Assembly: GCA_037445575.1 (NCBI GenBank) | Contig: JBBIKH010000023.1 | Span: 1 to 25,187, forward strand | Direction of reading: 5' to 3' | Length of the DNA stretch: 25,187 nt | DNA from: Oleimicrobium sp037445575 | Lineage (GTDB): Bacteria > Zhuqueibacterota > Zhuqueibacteria > JANLFK01 > Oleimicrobiaceae | Shown: positions 23,959 to 25,187 of the stretch, piece by piece | How the letters are laid out: each line of letters begins with the position of its first letter | Position numbering within the stretch: position 1 is the stretch's first letter | Program-made: the position numbers and the translations under genes | The notes under the pieces: model-generated | The model's database searches: none | What the model saw: only the letters and a program-made list of their open reading frames with translations | Told to the model about the DNA's origin: nothing

Positions 23959-25187
23959 AATATTTGGAATTCGATACACCGGCGAGCAAACAGGCGAAGG
24001 AGCTGGCTTCTGATTTTGGGTTGAGTAATCACGGGCTCACCCATCTGGACCGGGTCTATTGGAACCTCCCTGAGGCCGCCCTGTACGAGGAGGCTGTCTT
24101 TCGCAATGAGGGGCATCTTTTGGAAGAGGGCCCTCTGGTGGTGCACACCGGCAAGCATACGGCTCGGGCTGCGGCTGACAAGTTCATCGTGCGCGAGGCA
24201 TCCACCGAGGATCGCATCTGGCGGGGGGAATACAACAGGCCGTTGAGTGCCGCCAAGTTCAACGAGATCTTGGCCAGGGTGCAGGCCTACTGCCAGGGAG
24301 AAGAGCTCTTTGTGCAGGACTGCTACGTGTGCGCCGACCCTGCTTATCGCATGCCCATCCGGATCATCACCGAGAAGGCGTGGCAGAGCCTCTTCGTGCG
24401 CCACATGTTCCTGACTACCTCCAACATCGAGGAGCTCAAGCACTTTGTGCCCGAGTTCACGATTCTGGCGGTAACCGGCTTCAAGGTCGACCCGCGCATT
24501 GACGGCACGCGCACCGAGACGGCCATCATCCTCAATTTCGGCGAACGCTTGGGCATCATCGCTAACACGTTGTACGGAGGGGAGATCAAGAAATCAATTT
24601 TCACCGTGCTCAATTTCCTGCTCACGTTCGAGGATGTGCTCCCCATGCACTGTTCCGCCAATGTGGGAGCCAAGGGGGACGTGGCGCTCTTCTTCGGCCT
24701 GAGCGGCACCGGCAAGACTACCTTGTCTGCTGACCCGCGACGGCGTCTCATTGGGGACGACGAGCATGGGTGGAGCCCGGAAGGGGTGTTCAACTTCGAA
24801 GGCGGCTGCTACGCGAAGGTCATCCGCCTTTCCCCGGAGCACGAACCGCAGATCTGGGCGGCTACCAGGCGTTTCGGCACCATCTTGGAGAATGTGGTCT
24901 ATGATCCGGTCTCCAGAAAGGTCGACCTGGACGACGACATGATCACCGAGAACACTCGGGCCTGCTACCCGGTGGAGTTCATTCCCAACATCGTGCCTGA
25001 GGGCTATGTGCATGCGCATCCCAAGAACGTCATCTTTCTGACCTGTGACGCTTCGGGGGTTTTGCCCCCAATCGCCCGCCTCACCCCTGCGCAGGCCCAG
25101 TATCACTTTATTAGCGGCTACACCTCCAAGATCGCCGGCACCGAGATCGGTTTGGGCATCGAGCCGCAGATCACCTTTAGCACCTGC
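23955..25187 (+). CDS. pckA: Phosphoenolpyruvate carboxykinase (ATP type), 3' partial
   Basis: 411 residues are visible and the frame is open to the window edge; the family has about 530-540, so roughly a quarter is missing. The enzyme interconverts oxaloacetate plus ATP with PEP, CO2 and ADP in the cytoplasm. Key residues fall at the same numbers as in E. coli Pck: K212/K213 (EIKKS), H232 (MHCSANVG), P-loop lysine K254 in GLSGTGKTTLS, and D268/D269 (GDDEHGW). The NTRACYP arginine is also present. The N-terminal substrate loop usually written TGRSPKDK reads TARAAADK (69-76), keeping the arginine (R71). It shares ATGA with the aminotransferase stop; the weak upstream ribosome binding site suggests coupling. 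Confidence 0.96.
   Translation, partial: MKYLEFDTPASKQAKELASDFGLSNHGLTHLDRVYWNLPEAALYEEAVFRNEGHLLEEGPLVVHTGKHTARAAADKFIVREASTEDRIWRGEYNRPLSAAKFNEILARVQAYCQGEELFVQDCYVCADPAYRMPIRIITEKAWQSLFVRHMFLTTSNIEELKHFVPEFTILAVTGFKVDPRIDGTRTETAIILNFGERLGIIANTLYGGEIKKSIFTVLNFLLTFEDVLPMHCSANVGAKGDVALFFGLSGTGKTTLSADPRRRLIGDDEHGWSPEGVFNFEGGCYAKVIRLSPEHEPQIWAATRRFGTILENVVYDPVSRKVDLDDDMITENTRACYPVEFIPNIVPEGYVHAHPKNVIFLTCDASGVLPPIARLTPAQAQYHFISGYTSKIAGTEIGLGIEPQITFSTC

Noticed and set aside
1..25187. CRISPR arrays, insertion sequences, prophage, tRNA or rRNA genes
   Set aside because: I looked on both strands for repeat-spacer patterns, transposase motifs with inverted ends and cloverleaf folds, and saw none.

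Overview
The window (about 60% GC by eye) looks like a fragment of an anaerobic or microaerophilic bacterium of the FCB group (Calditrichota/KSB1-like lineages are my best guess). The main lineage clue is the secreted M14 peptidase at 19246-21765, which ends in a 'QNYPNPFN'-type C-terminal sorting domain, typical of type IX secretion in FCB phyla. HdrA/MvhD electron-transfer proteins, a tungsten/molybdenum aldehyde ferredoxin oxidoreductase (AOR), a eukaryote-like citrate synthase and an Aquifex-type aconitase point to ferredoxin-based anaerobic metabolism. All convincing genes are on the + strand. The long minus-strand ORFs are GC-driven shadows.

Layout. (1) 2-2704: 3' part of a tandem HdrA-type flavoprotein, then an MvhD-like [2Fe-2S] protein. 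(2) 2902-7450: citrate synthase, terminator-like hairpin, aconitase, isocitrate dehydrogenase, i.e. the three steps between oxaloacetate and 2-oxoglutarate. (3) 7668-9370: a sigma70-like promoter, then a DUF47 Pit-accessory gene and a Pit phosphate transporter. (4) 9371-10108: about 740 bases with no supportable gene. (5) 10109-15097: a promoter-like site, a small DUF2892 membrane protein, and a tightly overlapping cluster. The cluster holds a DhnA/FbaB-type aldolase paralogue lacking the Schiff-base lysine, a second aldolase with the lysine fused to a 16-cysteine ferredoxin domain, the AOR catalytic subunit, and an unknown polytopic membrane protein. (6) 15409-22601: a co-directional run of a DUF4432 sugar-epimerase-like protein, a Cys/Met-metabolism PLP enzyme, a PMT-type glycosyltransferase, the secreted M14 peptidase, and a membrane protein broken by a frameshift. 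(7) 22741-25187: an aspartate-type aminotransferase overlapping by ATGA with an ATP-type PEP carboxykinase that runs off the right edge.

The most interesting part is region 5. The fused ferredoxin has the cysteine layout expected of a four-[4Fe-4S] AOR electron-transfer subunit, but it is carried on the C-terminus of a class I aldolase, directly upstream of and overlapping the AOR gene. I infer a unit in which an aldehyde made or released by the aldolase is oxidised by AOR, with electrons leaving through the aldolase's own ferredoxin tail. The lysine-less paralogue would be a regulatory or structural partner, or an enzyme with different chemistry. Regions 1, 2 and 7 together suggest central carbon flow around oxaloacetate, citrate, 2-oxoglutarate and PEP, linked to flavin-based electron transfer. 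The direction of that flow cannot be read from the sequence.
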